Source of the DNA: an uncultured Tateyamaria sp.
GTDB lineage: Bacteria; Pseudomonadota; Alphaproteobacteria; Rhodobacterales; Rhodobacteraceae
Direction: 5' to 3'
Assembly (NCBI RefSeq): GCF_947503705.1
Contig: NZ_CANNES010000007.1
Location: forward strand, 1-64,000
DNA length: 64,000 nt
In this document: one piece after another, positions 34,240 to 44,199 of the stretch
Position numbering within the stretch: position 1 is the first letter of the stretch
How the letters are laid out: the number at the start of each line of letters is the position of its first letter
Program-made: the position numbers and the translations under genes
Notes under the pieces: model-generated
Database searches by the model: none
What the model saw: only the letters and a program-made list of their open reading frames with translations
Told to the model about the DNA's origin: nothing

Positions 34240-34463
34240 AAAGCGATCTCATGCCGGAGCACGGCCAAAATGCCAAGCCCCATCCGCGTCTCCGCTGAAT
34301 GATGCACAATGACCAAAGCCAGGCCGTCCACAGTGAACGCCGCGTTAATAGCAGTACGGCCATACCGCACGGCTTAACAGACTCAGGAAAACCACCATCA
34401 CGTTGTAGCCCACCGCCCGCCTTGCTACGGTAACCCTTCAACCAACACCGGGGGACCGCGCGC

Positions 34464-35840
34464 ATGGACAATCTGAATTTCGGCTGGGAAGAATGGGTGA
34501 GCCTGCCGGAGCTTGGCCTGCCCGCCCTCAAGGCCAAGGTCGACACCGGCGCACGCACATCCGCGCTACATGCCCACGACATCGAGGTCTTTGGCCCCGC
34601 GTCCAAGCCCAAGGTGCGGTTCAACGTGCACCCCATCGCGGGCAAGGATCACGTGTCGATCACATGCTCGGCCCCCATCCTCGACAGGCGCGAGGTCACC
34701 TCCTCCAATGGCGAGGCGGAACTGCGCTATGTCATTGAAACCAGGCTCGAAGTGGCAGGGCAATCCTGGCCCATCGAGGTCACGTTGACCGATCGATCTT
34801 CCATGACCAGCCGTATGCTCCTGGGCCGTCAGGCGCTCAGCGAACATATCACCATCACTGCGTCGGAAAAACGGCTGCAACCGGACCTCAGCTATGACGT
34901 CTACCACTCGTCGGCCATGCGCAAGGTGGCCCCCGCACGGGCGCTGCGGATTGCCGTGCTCAGCCGCGAGGCCAACTATTCCACGAGGCGGCTTGTCGAG
35001 GTGGGCGAGGCGCGTGGCCACGCGGTCGAGGTGATCGACACCACGCGGTGTTACATGGCGATCAACGCCATGGCCCCCGAAGTGCACTATGACGGCAAAC
35101 GGCTGCCCCGCTTTGACGCGGTGATCCCGCGCATTGGGGCCTCCGTCACCGCCTATGGAACCGCCGTGATCCGTCAGTTTGAAACCACGGGCACCTATTG
35201 CGTGAACGGCAGCGCGGGGATCACCGCCAGCCGGGATAAGCTGCATGCGCACCAAATCCTGGCCTCCAAGAAAATCGGGATGCCCACGACCGCCTTTGCC
35301 GCCTCGCCGCGCGACACGAACAACATTCTGGGGCTGGTGGGCAGCGCGCCGGTCATCGTGAAACTTCTCGAATCCACCCAAGGCAAGGGTGTCGTGCTGG
35401 CCGAAACCAAGAAGGCCGCCGAATCCGTGATCGACGCCTTCCGGGGCCTGCGCGCCAACTTTCTGGTGCAGGATTTCGTCAAAGAGGCGGCAGGCGAGGA
35501 CATCCGCTGCCTGGTGATTGACGGCAAGGTGGTGGCGTCGATGAAACGCACCGGGGCGGATGGCGACTTCCGCTCGAACCTGCACAGGGGCGGCAGCGCC
35601 AAATCGGTGCGGATTTCCAAGGAAGAGCGTGAAACCGCCGTGCGCGCCGCGCGTGCCTTTGGGCTGGGCACATCCGGCGTGGACCTTTTGCGCTCCGAGA
35701 CCGGGCCAAAAGTGCTTGAAGTGAATTCAAGCCCCGGCTTTGAGGGGATCGAAAAAGCGACCGGCAAGGATATTGTCGGCCGCGTCTATGACATGATCGA
35801 AGCGCGGGTCAAACCTCAGCCCGCGCGCAAGCGGCGTTAG
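34464..35840 (+). CDS. RimB-RimK fusion: retropepsin-like domain plus ATP-grasp glutamate ligase
   Basis: 458 residues. The N-terminal ~145 residues are the retropepsin-like RimB/ATP-dependent zinc-protease domain with [12 protein letters not shown] (Asp27-Thr-Gly) and MLLGRQAL. Residues ~160-455 are RimK-like ATP-grasp: [71 protein letters not shown] and [15 protein letters not shown]. RimK adds glutamates to ribosomal protein S6, and RimB is reported to modulate it, so a fusion suggests tightly coupled action. Alternatively this is a glutamate-ligase for another substrate. It is monocistronic, in forward orientation next to tgt, and overlaps the end of the convergent next gene by four bases. 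Confidence 0.88.
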   Translation: MDNLNFGWEEWVSLPELGLPALKAKVDTGARTSALHAHDIEVFGPASKPKVRFNVHPIAGKDHVSITCSAPILDRREVTSSNGEAELRYVIETRLEVAGQSWPIEVTLTDRSSMTSRMLLGRQALSEHITITASEKRLQPDLSYDVYHSSAMRKVAPARALRIAVLSREANYSTRRLVEVGEARGHAVEVIDTTRCYMAINAMAPEVHYDGKRLPRFDAVIPRIGASVTAYGTAVIRQFETTGTYCVNGSAGITASRDKLHAHQILASKKIGMPTTAFAASPRDTNNILGLVGSAPVIVKLLESTQGKGVVLAETKKAAESVIDAFRGLRANFLVQDFVKEAAGEDIRCLVIDGKVVASMKRTGADGDFRSNLHRGGSAKSVRISKEERETAVRAARAFGLGTSGVDLLRSETGPKVLEVNSSPGFEGIEKATGKDIVGRVYDMIEARVKPQPARKRR

Positions 35841-36583
35841 GACAGGCGCACGCCCTCGGCGGCGGGGGCCGCATCCAGCGTTGCCAGCGCACATAGCAGA
35901 GCGGGCATTTCGCGGCCCTCCAGTTCGAGGAACGGCGCAAACAGGCGCGCCGCTTCTGACAGGTCGGTGGCCATCTCGGCCACGCTCACATCCGCCTCAA
36001 GCGCGCGGCTTATGGTGACCGCGCCCGGCACTTTGGCAGGGGCGTCGCCGGGCAAGGCAAAGACGGGCGGGCGACGCTTGGACAGCGACCAGGCGCCGGG
36101 GGACGTGCCACTGTCGTCGATCTGACCATCCTCGGCCGACCGCTTTTGCTTGAGCGCGCGAAAGATCTGGGGCTTGTGCTTGCGGAACCGGGCCCAAGCG
36201 TCCTTGCGGGTCGCATCATCCGCAAAGCGCGGAGCGTGCATGCCGATGGTCACGTCCTCGGGCTTGAACTCCAGAAACAAGGCCGCGTCGCTGTCGGCAT
36301 GGCGGATTTCCAGCCACAGACGTTTGGGCGCCTTGCGGATGCGGGTCAGATGGGTGATCCGGGGCATGGCGCGGCAGGTCATTACGCCCGTCCCGCCCAT
36401 CATGTCGATCAAACGCGCACCCAGGTTTTCAACCGCCGTCACCGCCTGGCGGATGGTGGCCCGGTCCGTGGGGCGCATCTCGCGCAGCTTCAGGCTCTGG
36501 ACATCCCACATGGCCGCCATCAGGCGCAGATCAACGTCAGGACATGCGCGCAGCATCGGGATATTGTTCTCGGATTGGGTCAT
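35837..36583 (-). CDS. hypothetical protein, unknown family
   Basis: 248 residues from the ATG at 36583 (GAGGAAG upstream). No recognised domain or signal peptide. An N-terminal helical part ([36 protein letters not shown]) leads to a segment with [18 protein letters not shown], which faintly resembles DUF2461-type proteins but is too weak to name. The C terminus is Ala/Leu-rich ([14 protein letters not shown]). It ends inside the rimK stop region on the opposite strand. Confidence 0.6.
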   Translation of the reverse strand: MTQSENNIPMLRACPDVDLRLMAAMWDVQSLKLREMRPTDRATIRQAVTAVENLGARLIDMMGGTGVMTCRAMPRITHLTRIRKAPKRLWLEIRHADSDAALFLEFKPEDVTIGMHAPRFADDATRKDAWARFRKHKPQIFRALKQKRSAEDGQIDDSGTSPGAWSLSKRRPPVFALPGDAPAKVPGAVTISRALEADVSVAEMATDLSEAARLFAPFLELEGREMPALLCALATLDAAPAAEGVRLS

Positions 36584-36783
36584 AATGCGTCTTCCTCTGC
36601 TCGGATTGTTGATCAATCTGAAAGGGCATCAAGGCGGCAGTCAGACAGGAATTGGGCAAAATCGTGAATCTGCACAACCGCGACGGGTGCCTCGACCTAT
36701 GCGGCCAAGTTGCCTTTGCTCCGACGATCTCGCTACACTCAGGGCACGGGCAGATACCGCCCCTTTTTACAAAAGGCCCGATC

Positions 36784-37917
36784 ATGACTGACACAGCGCC
36801 CAGCTTTACCCTCGGGATCGAAGAAGAATACCTGATCGTCGACGCCCAGACGCTTGATCTGGTGCCCGCGCCCGAGGGGTTGATGCAATCCTGTGTGGAT
36901 GCGCTCGGCGAACAGGTCAGCCCCGAGTTTCTGCAATGCCAGATTGAGGTGGGTACCGGCATTTGCGCCACGGTCGCAGATGCGCGTGCCGATCTGGCGC
37001 ATCTGCGGCGGACGGTTCAGGCCGAATGCAACGCCCATGGGCTGGCCCCCATCGCCGTCTCGACGCACCCGTTTGCCAAATGGCACCAACAGCATTTCAC
37101 CGACCGCGAACGCTACCGCACCCTCGAAAAGGATCTGGGCGGCGTGGCCCGGCGCATGCTGATCTGCGGAATGCATGTGCATGTGGGGATCGAAGACGAG
37201 GACATGCGGATCGACCTGCTCAACCAGTTCACCTATTTCCTGCCGCACCTGCTGGCGCTGTCGACGTCCTCGCCCTTTTGGGAAGGGGACGACACCGGGC
37301 TCAAATCCTATCGGCTCACAGTATTCGACAACCTGCCGCGCACCGGCATCCCGCCCCGCTTCAACAGCTTTGGAGAATATGACCGCTCGATCAAGACGAT
37401 CATCAAGACGGGGATCATTGAGGACGGCAGCAAGATCTGGTGGGATGCGCGCCCTTCCGCCAAGTTCCCCACGCTGGAATCGCGGATCTGCGACGTCTGC
37501 CCCCGGATTGACCACAGCGTGGCGCTGGCGGCCCTGACGCAAAGCCTCTTTCACATGCTCTACACCCTGCGGCGCGAAAACAAACGCTGGCGGCAATATG
37601 ACCGGTTCCTGATCGAGGAAAACCGCTGGCGGGCGCAACGCTACGGGATCAGCGACGGGCTGATCGACTTTGGGGTGGGTGCCGTCAAACCGTTCCCCGA
37701 ACTGATGGACGAACTGATCGAACTGCTCACGCCCCATGCCGCCGCCCTGGGCTGTCTGGCCGAGTTGCGCAGCGCCAGCACGATCCTCGAGGACGGCACC
37801 AGCGCCACACGACAATTGGACACGCTGCAATCGGCCCTCGACAAAGGGGCATCCCGCGAGGACGCGCTGAAAAAGGTGGTGCAATCACTGGTGGAGGATT
37901 TCGGCCGAGGGCTTTGA
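36784..37917 (+). CDS. YbdK-type carboxylate-amine ligase (glutamate-cysteine-ligase-like)
   Basis: 377 residues from the ATG at 36784, within the usual range for the family. The family signature [11 protein letters not shown] opens the protein (residues ~10-20). Other blocks: [53 protein letters not shown]-like [16 protein letters not shown], and [23 protein letters not shown]2-family members ligate Glu to an amine; E. coli YbdK has weak gamma-glutamylcysteine ligase activity. The physiological amine is unknown. The gene stands alone. Confidence 0.9.
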   Translation: MTDTAPSFTLGIEEEYLIVDAQTLDLVPAPEGLMQSCVDALGEQVSPEFLQCQIEVGTGICATVADARADLAHLRRTVQAECNAHGLAPIAVSTHPFAKWHQQHFTDRERYRTLEKDLGGVARRMLICGMHVHVGIEDEDMRIDLLNQFTYFLPHLLALSTSSPFWEGDDTGLKSYRLTVFDNLPRTGIPPRFNSFGEYDRSIKTIIKTGIIEDGSKIWWDARPSAKFPTLESRICDVCPRIDHSVALAALTQSLFHMLYTLRRENKRWRQYDRFLIEENRWRAQRYGISDGLIDFGVGAVKPFPELMDELIELLTPHAAALGCLAELRSASTILEDGTSATRQLDTLQSALDKGASREDALKKVVQSLVEDFGRGL

Positions 37918-38173
37918 CCCACATCCGCCGAAAAAGGACCTGCCAGACCGCACCGCAACCTAAAGGCGAGTGACGCGCACGCCCAACTGCGACGCATTTA
38001 CGCGCATTGCGCCGGAAGCCCTGAATTATCAGCGCTTTGTCGAAAACCCGCGCGCAGAGACCCTTGTGCAGACCGTCGCAATTGGCTAGCCACTCTACAT
38101 CCAAAGGTAGTCGTTTCATGCGCGTGCATCATTGTCCTGTTACCAGAGTTGAGCGGCAGGGAGCGCGTCCGGC

Positions 38174-38899
38174 ATGATCAAGAGCTTTCAGAGGGACGCG
38201 ATAGACCGTCGCAAACTCATGGCGGATGACCAGGCACTGTCACAAATCTCCAAGGATTGGCTGAACACCTCGTTCAAATACAAATACGGCTACAACTTCA
38301 GCTGGATGGGGCAACCGGTTCTCAAGTACCCGCAGGACTTGATGATGCTGCAAATGCTGATCCATCGGTTGCGACCCGATGTGGTGATCGAAACGGGGGT
38401 CGCCTATGGCGGGGGGCTGCTCTTTCTGGCGTCCGTGCTGAAAATGGCTGTACCCGATGGGCGGGTGATCGGCGTGGAAAAGGGCGTGCTGCCTTCAACC
38501 CGGGACGCGGTCGCCACAGGCCCGCTGCATGGCACGATCAAGGTGATCGAAGGGGATTGCGTGGCCGCCGAAACGATTGCCGCGGTGAAATCCGAAATCA
38601 GGCCCGGCGACAAGGTTCTGATCTGCCTCGATTCCGACCACTCCAAAGACCATGTGCTGAAAGAGCTGCAGGCCTACGCACCCATGGTCAGCGTGGATTC
38701 CTATATTGTTGTCTTCGACACCTTCATCGAACATCTCGACCACCCGATCGAGGACCGGCCTTTTGGCCCGGGCAACTCGCCCATGCAGGCAGTCAGCACC
38801 TTTCTGGAACAGACAGAGGATTTCGAGATTGATGGCGCGGTCGATGCCATGCTCCTGGTGTCAGAGGCCCCGTCCGGCTATTTGCGGAGGGTCAAATGA
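38174..38899 (+). CDS. cephalosporin-hydroxylase-like / CmcI-type methyltransferase
   Basis: 241 residues matching the CmcI fold: a class I SAM-like core with DVVIETGVAYGGGLLFLASV, RVIGVEKG, IKVIEGDC and KVLICLDSDHSKDHVLKEL. Asp/His in LDSDHSKDH could bind metal. The family includes rhamnosyl O-methyltransferases and CmcI, and members often act on sugars in lipopolysaccharide or glycopeptide clusters. The stop overlaps the next start by four bases (ATGA). It opens a five-gene set with two other methyltransferases and glycan enzymes. Confidence 0.8.
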   Translation: MIKSFQRDAIDRRKLMADDQALSQISKDWLNTSFKYKYGYNFSWMGQPVLKYPQDLMMLQMLIHRLRPDVVIETGVAYGGGLLFLASVLKMAVPDGRVIGVEKGVLPSTRDAVATGPLHGTIKVIEGDCVAAETIAAVKSEIRPGDKVLICLDSDHSKDHVLKELQAYAPMVSVDSYIVVFDTFIEHLDHPIEDRPFGPGNSPMQAVSTFLEQTEDFEIDGAVDAMLLVSEAPSGYLRRVK

Positions 38900-39591
38900 T
38901 CACGCAGGCAGATTTTGTCGAGCTGACGGACAGCTTTTCCAAGACCCATGGCCTTGTCGACATCCAAGGCTGGCTGCAACCCAATGAACAGCAGACGCTT
39001 CATGCCCTGGCGGCCCGCACAGATGGCCAGATCCTTGAGGTCGGGCCATGGATCGGCCGCTCGACGGTCTGCCTCACCCGGGGATTGCTGCTGCGCAAAG
39101 ACAGGCAACCGGGCGACAAGGTCACCTCGGTCGAGTTGAACCCGGACGAGACATTCTTTCGTCGCAACGACAAGGACGAGGTCGAATTCTGGTGCCCCGG
39201 CGACACCGAACCGCGCGGGCACACGACCGCCGAAATCTATGAAACGATTGTTCTGCCCGCGATCACTGCGCCCGGCGGGTTGGTCGGGAAATTGAAACAG
39301 ACACTGGCCGACCACAATGTGCTGCACCTGAGCAGAATTGTGCCCGGCGATGTCAGTGACGTCCTGCCTATCGACGATTACGGCCTGATCTTTTCAGACA
39401 TCAGTCACACACCGTTTGAAATCCAAAAAATGGTCTCGGCCTTGAAACCTGTCTTGCGGCCCGGGGTCATTCTGGCCTGCCACGATACAACACCCCCAAA
39501 CCGCATCGCCCTAGAGGCCGCGCTTAACTATGACTGGACGGCGCTGTGCGGCAGCCTGCATGTCGGTCAAATTGGAGATACAGACACATGA
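38896..39591 (+). CDS. class I SAM-dependent methyltransferase
   Basis: 231 residues. SAM-binding motif ILEVGPWIGRSTVCL with the acidic end of strand 2 in VTSVELNPDE. Further along are IFSDISHTPFEI and VILACHDTTPP. Related to the CmcI/TylF type of sugar methyltransferases. It overlaps the genes on either side by four bases (ATGA at both ends), so the three methyltransferase-like proteins are made together. Confidence 0.78.
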   Translation: MITQADFVELTDSFSKTHGLVDIQGWLQPNEQQTLHALAARTDGQILEVGPWIGRSTVCLTRGLLLRKDRQPGDKVTSVELNPDETFFRRNDKDEVEFWCPGDTEPRGHTTAEIYETIVLPAITAPGGLVGKLKQTLADHNVLHLSRIVPGDVSDVLPIDDYGLIFSDISHTPFEIQKMVSALKPVLRPGVILACHDTTPPNRIALEAALNYDWTALCGSLHVGQIGDTDT

Positions 39592-40349
39592 TTGAAAGAG
39601 ATGGACTGCTTTTCAAACGTGATTTCAATCCCGACGAACGGCTTGGCCGCGACACCATGGCCGACCTTATGGTCAACACCCCCATTCCAGCCGACGAGCG
39701 GCCGGAAAACGCAGCGCTCTACACCGATCATATGCAGATCGGCAAAATCCTGTTTCTCGATATCCTGTATCGGCAGATCGTCACCGTGCCCGGGGTCATC
39801 ATGGAATTTGGCTGCCGCTGGGGGCAGAACCTCGCGACATTTGCCAACCTGCGCGCGCTCTACGAGCCGACAAACGGGCTGCGCAAAATCTATGGGTTTG
39901 ACACGTTTTCCGGCTTTGTGGACGAAGCGCCCGAAGACCTGAACACAGGCTATGCCGTGCCCGGGGCCGTGGCCACAACCGAGGGCTACGAGGATCACCT
40001 GCACCAGTTGATGCGGGCAAACGAGCTGACCAAACCGCTCAGCCACAAGGTCAAATATGACATCATCAAAGGCGATGCGCGCGAAACCGTGCCTGCCTTT
40101 CTGGCCAAACGGCCGCAAACCATCATCTCGCTCGCCTATCTGGACATGGACCTGTACGACCCGACCAAAGTGGTACTGGAAGAGATCGCGCCTTTCCTGA
40201 CCAAAGGCAGTATTGTCGTTCTGGACGAACTCAATGACGAGGCGTTTCCCGGCGAAACACTGGCCGTCCGCGACGTCCTTGGCCTGCGCAACATCGCCTT
40301 GCGGCGCGTACCTTACCTGACGCATCCCAGCTATTTCGTGGTGGAGTAA
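39588..40349 (+). CDS. TylF/MycF-type O-methyltransferase
   Basis: 253 residues from the ATG at 39588 overlapping the previous stop. Motifs: VIMEFGCRWGQNLATFANL for SAM, KIYGFDTFSGFVDEAPED, KYDIIKGDARETVPAFL, ISLAYLDMDLYDPTKVVLEEIAPFL (Asp residues typical of metal-dependent TylF) and GSIVVLDELNDEAFPGE. TylF and MycF methylate sugar hydroxyls using Mg2+. Here the target is probably a glycan built by the neighbouring glycosyltransferase. It ends five bases before the next gene, which may start at an ATT codon. Confidence 0.82.
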   Translation: MIERDGLLFKRDFNPDERLGRDTMADLMVNTPIPADERPENAALYTDHMQIGKILFLDILYRQIVTVPGVIMEFGCRWGQNLATFANLRALYEPTNGLRKIYGFDTFSGFVDEAPEDLNTGYAVPGAVATTEGYEDHLHQLMRANELTKPLSHKVKYDIIKGDARETVPAFLAKRPQTIISLAYLDMDLYDPTKVVLEEIAPFLTKGSIVVLDELNDEAFPGETLAVRDVLGLRNIALRRVPYLTHPSYFVVE

Positions 40350-40393
40350 CGGACATTCGGGTTCATCTGGCAGTCTTTGATCCGCAACCGACG

Positions 40394-41251
40394 ATGACGG
40401 TTCTCAAGGAAGAGATCTACATCACGCTGGCCTATTGGCTGGGGCAAATCGGTTGCGATGTATCGGTGGATCGTGGCGCGATTGACCCCGAATGCTTCAA
40501 TATTCTCGTCGGCTTTCCCTATGTGAATGATGCCGTCATCGACCGGCTGGCAGCGCTTGAGGCGGGCTATGCCGTCTTTGACGTCGAACTGCTCGATGAC
40601 GGCAAGATCAATTACAAGCCCGAGACGGCGCATTGGTTTCGCCCACCGCTGGATCGACTGTTCCGCAACGCCAAGGCGTTCCTTTCCTATTTCGAACAGT
40701 CCGTCCAATTCATGGCACAGGCCTATGACCTGCCCGTCTACAAACTCGCACCAGCCTGTTGCCCGGCTTTGACAACCCACGCCCCACGCGGCGAGGCCGA
40801 TTGCGACATCGACATCCTCTTTTTCGGGCGGGTCTATGATACACGGGTTCCGGTTCTGAACGATCTGGCAGACCGGTACAGCCTGCGCTTGCTGGATGTC
40901 GGCGATGTCACGACCTCTTATTTCAGAAACGACCTCGCCGCCCGATCACGGATCATCCTGCATCTCGGGCATCGGGCGCCCTTCCAGCACATCGGCATGA
41001 TGCGGCTTTTGTCGATGGCCCATATCGGGGCCTTCTCCCTCTCCGAAGAACGGGCAGAGATTGAACCGGCCCTGCGCCCCCTCAGCGCCTGGTGGGACGC
41101 GGAAAAGATGCCGCTGGTGGACTGTGTGGCCCATTGGCTGGCGCATCCGGCAGCACGGCGGGAACAGGCCCTGATCGCGCAAAACGCAGTCAAGGCACAG
41201 GCCGATCAACGCGGGCTGTCGCAGTTCTGGCAGGCGCATTGTGCCCCCTGA
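40394..41251 (+). CDS. hypothetical protein of glycan cluster, possible glycosyltransferase
   Basis: 285 residues from the ATG at 40394. The frame stays open upstream and reads like protein (VHLAVFDPQPT) back to an ATT at 40355, which has GGAG eight bases upstream; the true start may be that ATT, giving 298 residues. No catalytic motif is recognised, but the two-part layout (N-terminal VGFPYVNDAVIDR; C-terminal IDILFFGRVYDTRVPVL, FQHIGMMRLLSMAHIGAFSLSEER) resembles GT-B glycosyltransferases, where the last segment would bind nucleotide sugar. It sits between a methyltransferase and a GT2-like gene and overlaps the latter's upstream region. Confidence 0.7.
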   Translation: MTVLKEEIYITLAYWLGQIGCDVSVDRGAIDPECFNILVGFPYVNDAVIDRLAALEAGYAVFDVELLDDGKINYKPETAHWFRPPLDRLFRNAKAFLSYFEQSVQFMAQAYDLPVYKLAPACCPALTTHAPRGEADCDIDILFFGRVYDTRVPVLNDLADRYSLRLLDVGDVTTSYFRNDLAARSRIILHLGHRAPFQHIGMMRLLSMAHIGAFSLSEERAEIEPALRPLSAWWDAEKMPLVDCVAHWLAHPAARREQALIAQNAVKAQADQRGLSQFWQAHCAP

Positions 41252-41258
41252 GGCGGTC

Positions 41259-42131
41259 ATGGCCTTCGCGGTCCGGGATGAAGACGACATCCTGGATCTC
41301 AAGCTGCGCCACCACCTCGACTGCGGCTTCAGCCACTTCCACATCATCAACCACGGCTCCAACGACGGCTGCGCCGACATTCTGGCCAGATATGTCGATC
41401 TCAACTGCGTCTCGCTGATCCAGAAGCACCGCGATGCCCCCGCCAGCAACAGCTGGATTGCCGAATTGATGGATGCCGCCCGGGCGCGCAATCCCTCTGC
41501 CTACCTGACGATCTGCGATACGGATGAATTCATCTTTCCCCAAAAACCCCTGGCGGATGTGATGGACGGCGAGACGACCTATGCCCTGCCCCGCAAAAAC
41601 TGTTTCCCCGATCACGAAAGCCTAAGCTGGACGGGGCAAGACCTGTTTTCCGTCTTTCGCAACATGGTGGACCAGGGCCATGACACGACCCCCTTCCGCC
41701 TGCGCATCCAACGGGGCGAGCCCTTGGGCGACGTCTTTGACAGCATTGATTTCCCGATATTCTTTCAGGATCTCAGCGCGGCACCAAAACTCTTTTTCCC
41801 GCTGGAAAAGGTCGAGGAGCTTCGGGCAGGTGCCCATCACGTCGCGGCCTGGGCGCAGGCAGGGCGAAACACGCTGGTGGCCGAAGAGGCCCTGACCATC
41901 CGGCACTTCCCCCTGCGCAGCCTGGCAGGGCTGCGGCGCCGCACGCTGTCCTATCTGAAGTATTTCAAGGACAATCCCGACCTGCCCAACGGATGGGGTT
42001 GGCAAAACAGATATATCATCCACCTGGGCGCATTCGGGCAGCTCCAGAACGAATGGAACCGCCACATCCTGCCCGCAGACCTCGGCATGCTGGCCGATGG
42101 GCCCTCTCGCATCACACGGATCAAGAGCTGA
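41259..42131 (+). CDS. glycosyltransferase family 2-like protein
   Basis: 290 residues from the ATG at 41259, preceded by GAGG five bases upstream; a GTG at 41241 overlapping the previous gene is an alternative. The N terminus matches the Glyco_tranf_2_4 group: MAFAVRDEDDILDLKLRHHL, FSHFHIINHGSNDG, and a DxD motif in LTICDTDEFIF. Conserved C-terminal TIRHFPLRSLAGLRRR likely contacts the acceptor or membrane. It probably transfers a sugar to a surface glycan and ends the five-gene cluster. Confidence 0.8.
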   Translation: MAFAVRDEDDILDLKLRHHLDCGFSHFHIINHGSNDGCADILARYVDLNCVSLIQKHRDAPASNSWIAELMDAARARNPSAYLTICDTDEFIFPQKPLADVMDGETTYALPRKNCFPDHESLSWTGQDLFSVFRNMVDQGHDTTPFRLRIQRGEPLGDVFDSIDFPIFFQDLSAAPKLFFPLEKVEELRAGAHHVAAWAQAGRNTLVAEEALTIRHFPLRSLAGLRRRTLSYLKYFKDNPDLPNGWGWQNRYIIHLGAFGQLQNEWNRHILPADLGMLADGPSRITRIKS

Positions 42132-42254
42132 CGACGATCCCGACACAGCCCCGCCTCTCCGCAATACGGTTTCACCCGGCGATTGCCCGACGACCCTTTA
42201 CCCCTCCGGGCACAATGCCTATATAAAATAGTCAGGAACATCCCGAGGCGCATC

Positions 42255-42617
42255 ATGAACCAGTCCAACAACATGCTCGAAGGCACACCGCTGATTGCGC
42301 CTTCTTCCACGGATCACCCGTTGCACGAGGCGGTCGTCGAGGCGTGCCGCTCGGTCTATGATCCGGAAATCCCTGTGAATATCTTCGAGCTGGGATTGAT
42401 CTACACCATCGACATCTCACCCGAAAACGAGGTCAAGATCATCATGACGCTGACCGCCCCCGGCTGCCCCGTTGCCGGCGAAATGCCCGGCTGGGTTGCG
42501 GATGCGGTCGAACCCCTGCCCGGTGTGAAACAGGTCGATGTCGAACTGACATGGGAGCCGCCCTGGGGCATGGAAATGATGTCCGACGAGGCGCGGCTCG
42601 AACTGGGCTTCATGTAG
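42255..42617 (+). CDS. sufT: SufT-like DUF59 / MIP18-family iron-sulfur assembly protein
   Basis: 120 residues. DUF59 core: VEACRSVYDPEIPVNIFELGLIYTI, the cysteine motif TLTAPGCPVAGEMP and DVELTWEPPWGMEMMSD. GAGG lies six bases before the ATG at 42255. SufT proteins help deliver Fe-S clusters to apo-proteins. It is separated from other suf genes, although an A-type carrier lies 1.2 kb downstream on the same strand. Confidence 0.9.
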   Translation: MNQSNNMLEGTPLIAPSSTDHPLHEAVVEACRSVYDPEIPVNIFELGLIYTIDISPENEVKIIMTLTAPGCPVAGEMPGWVADAVEPLPGVKQVDVELTWEPPWGMEMMSDEARLELGFM

Positions 42618-42695
42618 GCCAAACGCAAACCACCACGGCAACACCCGGCCCGGAACGCAGCCCAGACAGGCACGTCCCGGACCAAAAAGCACGGC

Positions 42696-42842
42696 TCACA
42701 ACCGGCGCAGCACCCACATCAGAGCACGGCGACGACGCTGGCGGCGCTTGCAAATCTGCGCCTCCTCTTTCATTTTTGCAAAAAGGGCCTGTTCGCGCGC
42801 ATACTGACTGCGCATTTCCAAAGGAATATAAGGGCTTTCCAT
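42696..42842 (-). CDS. small basic protein
   Basis: 48 residues from the ATG at 42842 (AAAGGA six bases upstream). Lys/Arg-rich C terminus (CKRRQRRRRALMWVLRRL) after an N-terminal PYIPLEMRSQYAREQ. No recognised domain. It might bind nucleic acid or a membrane. Divergent from the LysR gene. Confidence 0.55.
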   Translation of the reverse strand: MESPYIPLEMRSQYAREQALFAKMKEEAQICKRRQRRRRALMWVLRRL

Positions 42843-42914
42843 AGGGTATCCTTTCGTTGATGACCCCAATCTGGCATCGCGGCACACGGATTGTCAGACC
42901 CGAATTTCGGACCT

Positions 42915-43802
42915 ATGCTTGCAGATATGCAAATCACCGATTGGACAGATTTCGGGCTCTTTGCCGCCGTGGCCCGCGCGGGCTCTCTGGCGGGGGCCGC
43001 GCGCGAAACCGGGCTCAGCCAGGCGACGCTTTCACGGCGGATGACGGCGCTGGAGCAGCGGACAGGGCGCAGGCTCTTTGTGCACGGGGCCAGCGGCTAT
43101 GCGCCCACCGCCGAAGGTCGGGCCCTGCTCGAACGAGCCAAAAAGATGGAGGCGGCCGCGCGCGACATCGCCCACTGGTCCGCCGCGCAATCCGGGCCGC
43201 CACGGGTCCGGATATCGGCAGGCACCTGGACCAGCGATTATCTCGCGCGCGCCCTGCCCGCCTTCTGGTCAAAAACAGACGCCTGGACGCCCGAATTCAT
43301 CAGCTGCAACCGCGACATGGATATCGAGCGGCGCGAGGTGGACATCGGCGTGCGCAACCGCAGGCCGACACATCCCTGGCTGGCGGGCCGGCGCACCGGC
43401 ACGGTCGAACACGCGGCCTTTGCAACCTCCCCGGACGTCACCGGCTGGATCGGGCCCAGCGATGACACCGCCACGCTGCCCTCCGAGGCGTGGACAATCA
43501 CCCATCACGGGGACGAGATGGTGGCCGTGTCCAACGATCCCGCCATCCGCATGGCGCTGGCGCGGGGGGGCGCGGGCCGGGTTGTGCTGCCCACGTTTGC
43601 GGGCGACGCGGCCCCCGATCTGATCCGCGTGTCGGGCATCATCGATGCGCTCACCTCCGAGGAATGGCTGGTCTGCCACCAGGACACCCGGCACGATCCA
43701 GCCATCCGCGCCGCCCTCGATGCGGTCGGCACCTTCCTGTCACAGCCGCGCCCTGCCCCCTTGCAGGACGACAGCCAAAGCCTTACCTTTACAGTCGGAT
43801 AA
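42915..43802 (+). CDS. LysR family transcriptional regulator
   Basis: 295 residues from the ATG at 42915 (an ATG at 42927 is also possible). Winged-helix domain with DFGLFAAVARAGSLAGAAR, SQATLSRRMTALEQRTGRRLF. The C-terminal effector domain (~90-285) is shorter and divergent. It probably regulates the divergent gene or itself; the ligand is unknown. It is followed by sufA on the same strand, 16 bases away. Confidence 0.88.
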   Translation: MLADMQITDWTDFGLFAAVARAGSLAGAARETGLSQATLSRRMTALEQRTGRRLFVHGASGYAPTAEGRALLERAKKMEAAARDIAHWSAAQSGPPRVRISAGTWTSDYLARALPAFWSKTDAWTPEFISCNRDMDIERREVDIGVRNRRPTHPWLAGRRTGTVEHAAFATSPDVTGWIGPSDDTATLPSEAWTITHHGDEMVAVSNDPAIRMALARGGAGRVVLPTFAGDAAPDLIRVSGIIDALTSEEWLVCHQDTRHDPAIRAALDAVGTFLSQPRPAPLQDDSQSLTFTVG

Positions 43803-43818
43803 CCCGAAGGGCACCGCC

Positions 43819-44199
43819 ATGTTTTCGATCCCCGGCAAGCAAGCCGTCAGCATCACAGACCGCGCCGCGGCCCATATCGCCAAACTGATGGCCAAGGACG
43901 GGCATCAAGGGTTGCGCATCGGCGTCAAAAAAGGCGGCTGCGCAGGCATGGAATACACCATGGAATATGTGGACGAGGCGGACCCGAACGACGAAACCGT
44001 CGAACAGGACGGCGCGCGGGTGATGATCGCGCCCATGGCGCAGATGTTCCTCTTTGGCACCGAGATTGATTATGAAACCTCGCTGCTGGAATCGGGGTTC
44101 AAGTTCAACAATCCCAATGTCACCGATGCCTGCGGCTGCGGCGAGTCCATCAGTTTCAAGGACGTGGACGCACTGACTGCGGAACAGAACGCCAGCTAA
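43819..44199 (+). CDS. sufA: SufA/IscA-type iron-sulfur carrier
   Basis: 126 residues with the A-type scaffold cysteines in RIGVKKGGCAGMEYTM and ACGCGESISF (C and CxC ligands). It binds and hands over Fe-S clusters. GAAGGG precedes the ATG at 43819. It lies directly before the TfoX-N gene, whose ATG immediately follows the stop. Confidence 0.9.
   Translation: MFSIPGKQAVSITDRAAAHIAKLMAKDGHQGLRIGVKKGGCAGMEYTMEYVDEADPNDETVEQDGARVMIAPMAQMFLFGTEIDYETSLLESGFKFNNPNVTDACGCGESISFKDVDALTAEQNAS

Noticed and set aside
36739-37884. 381-codon reverse frame opposite the YbdK-type ligase
   Set aside because: Mirror of a well-supported gene in high-GC DNA; composition is not protein-like.
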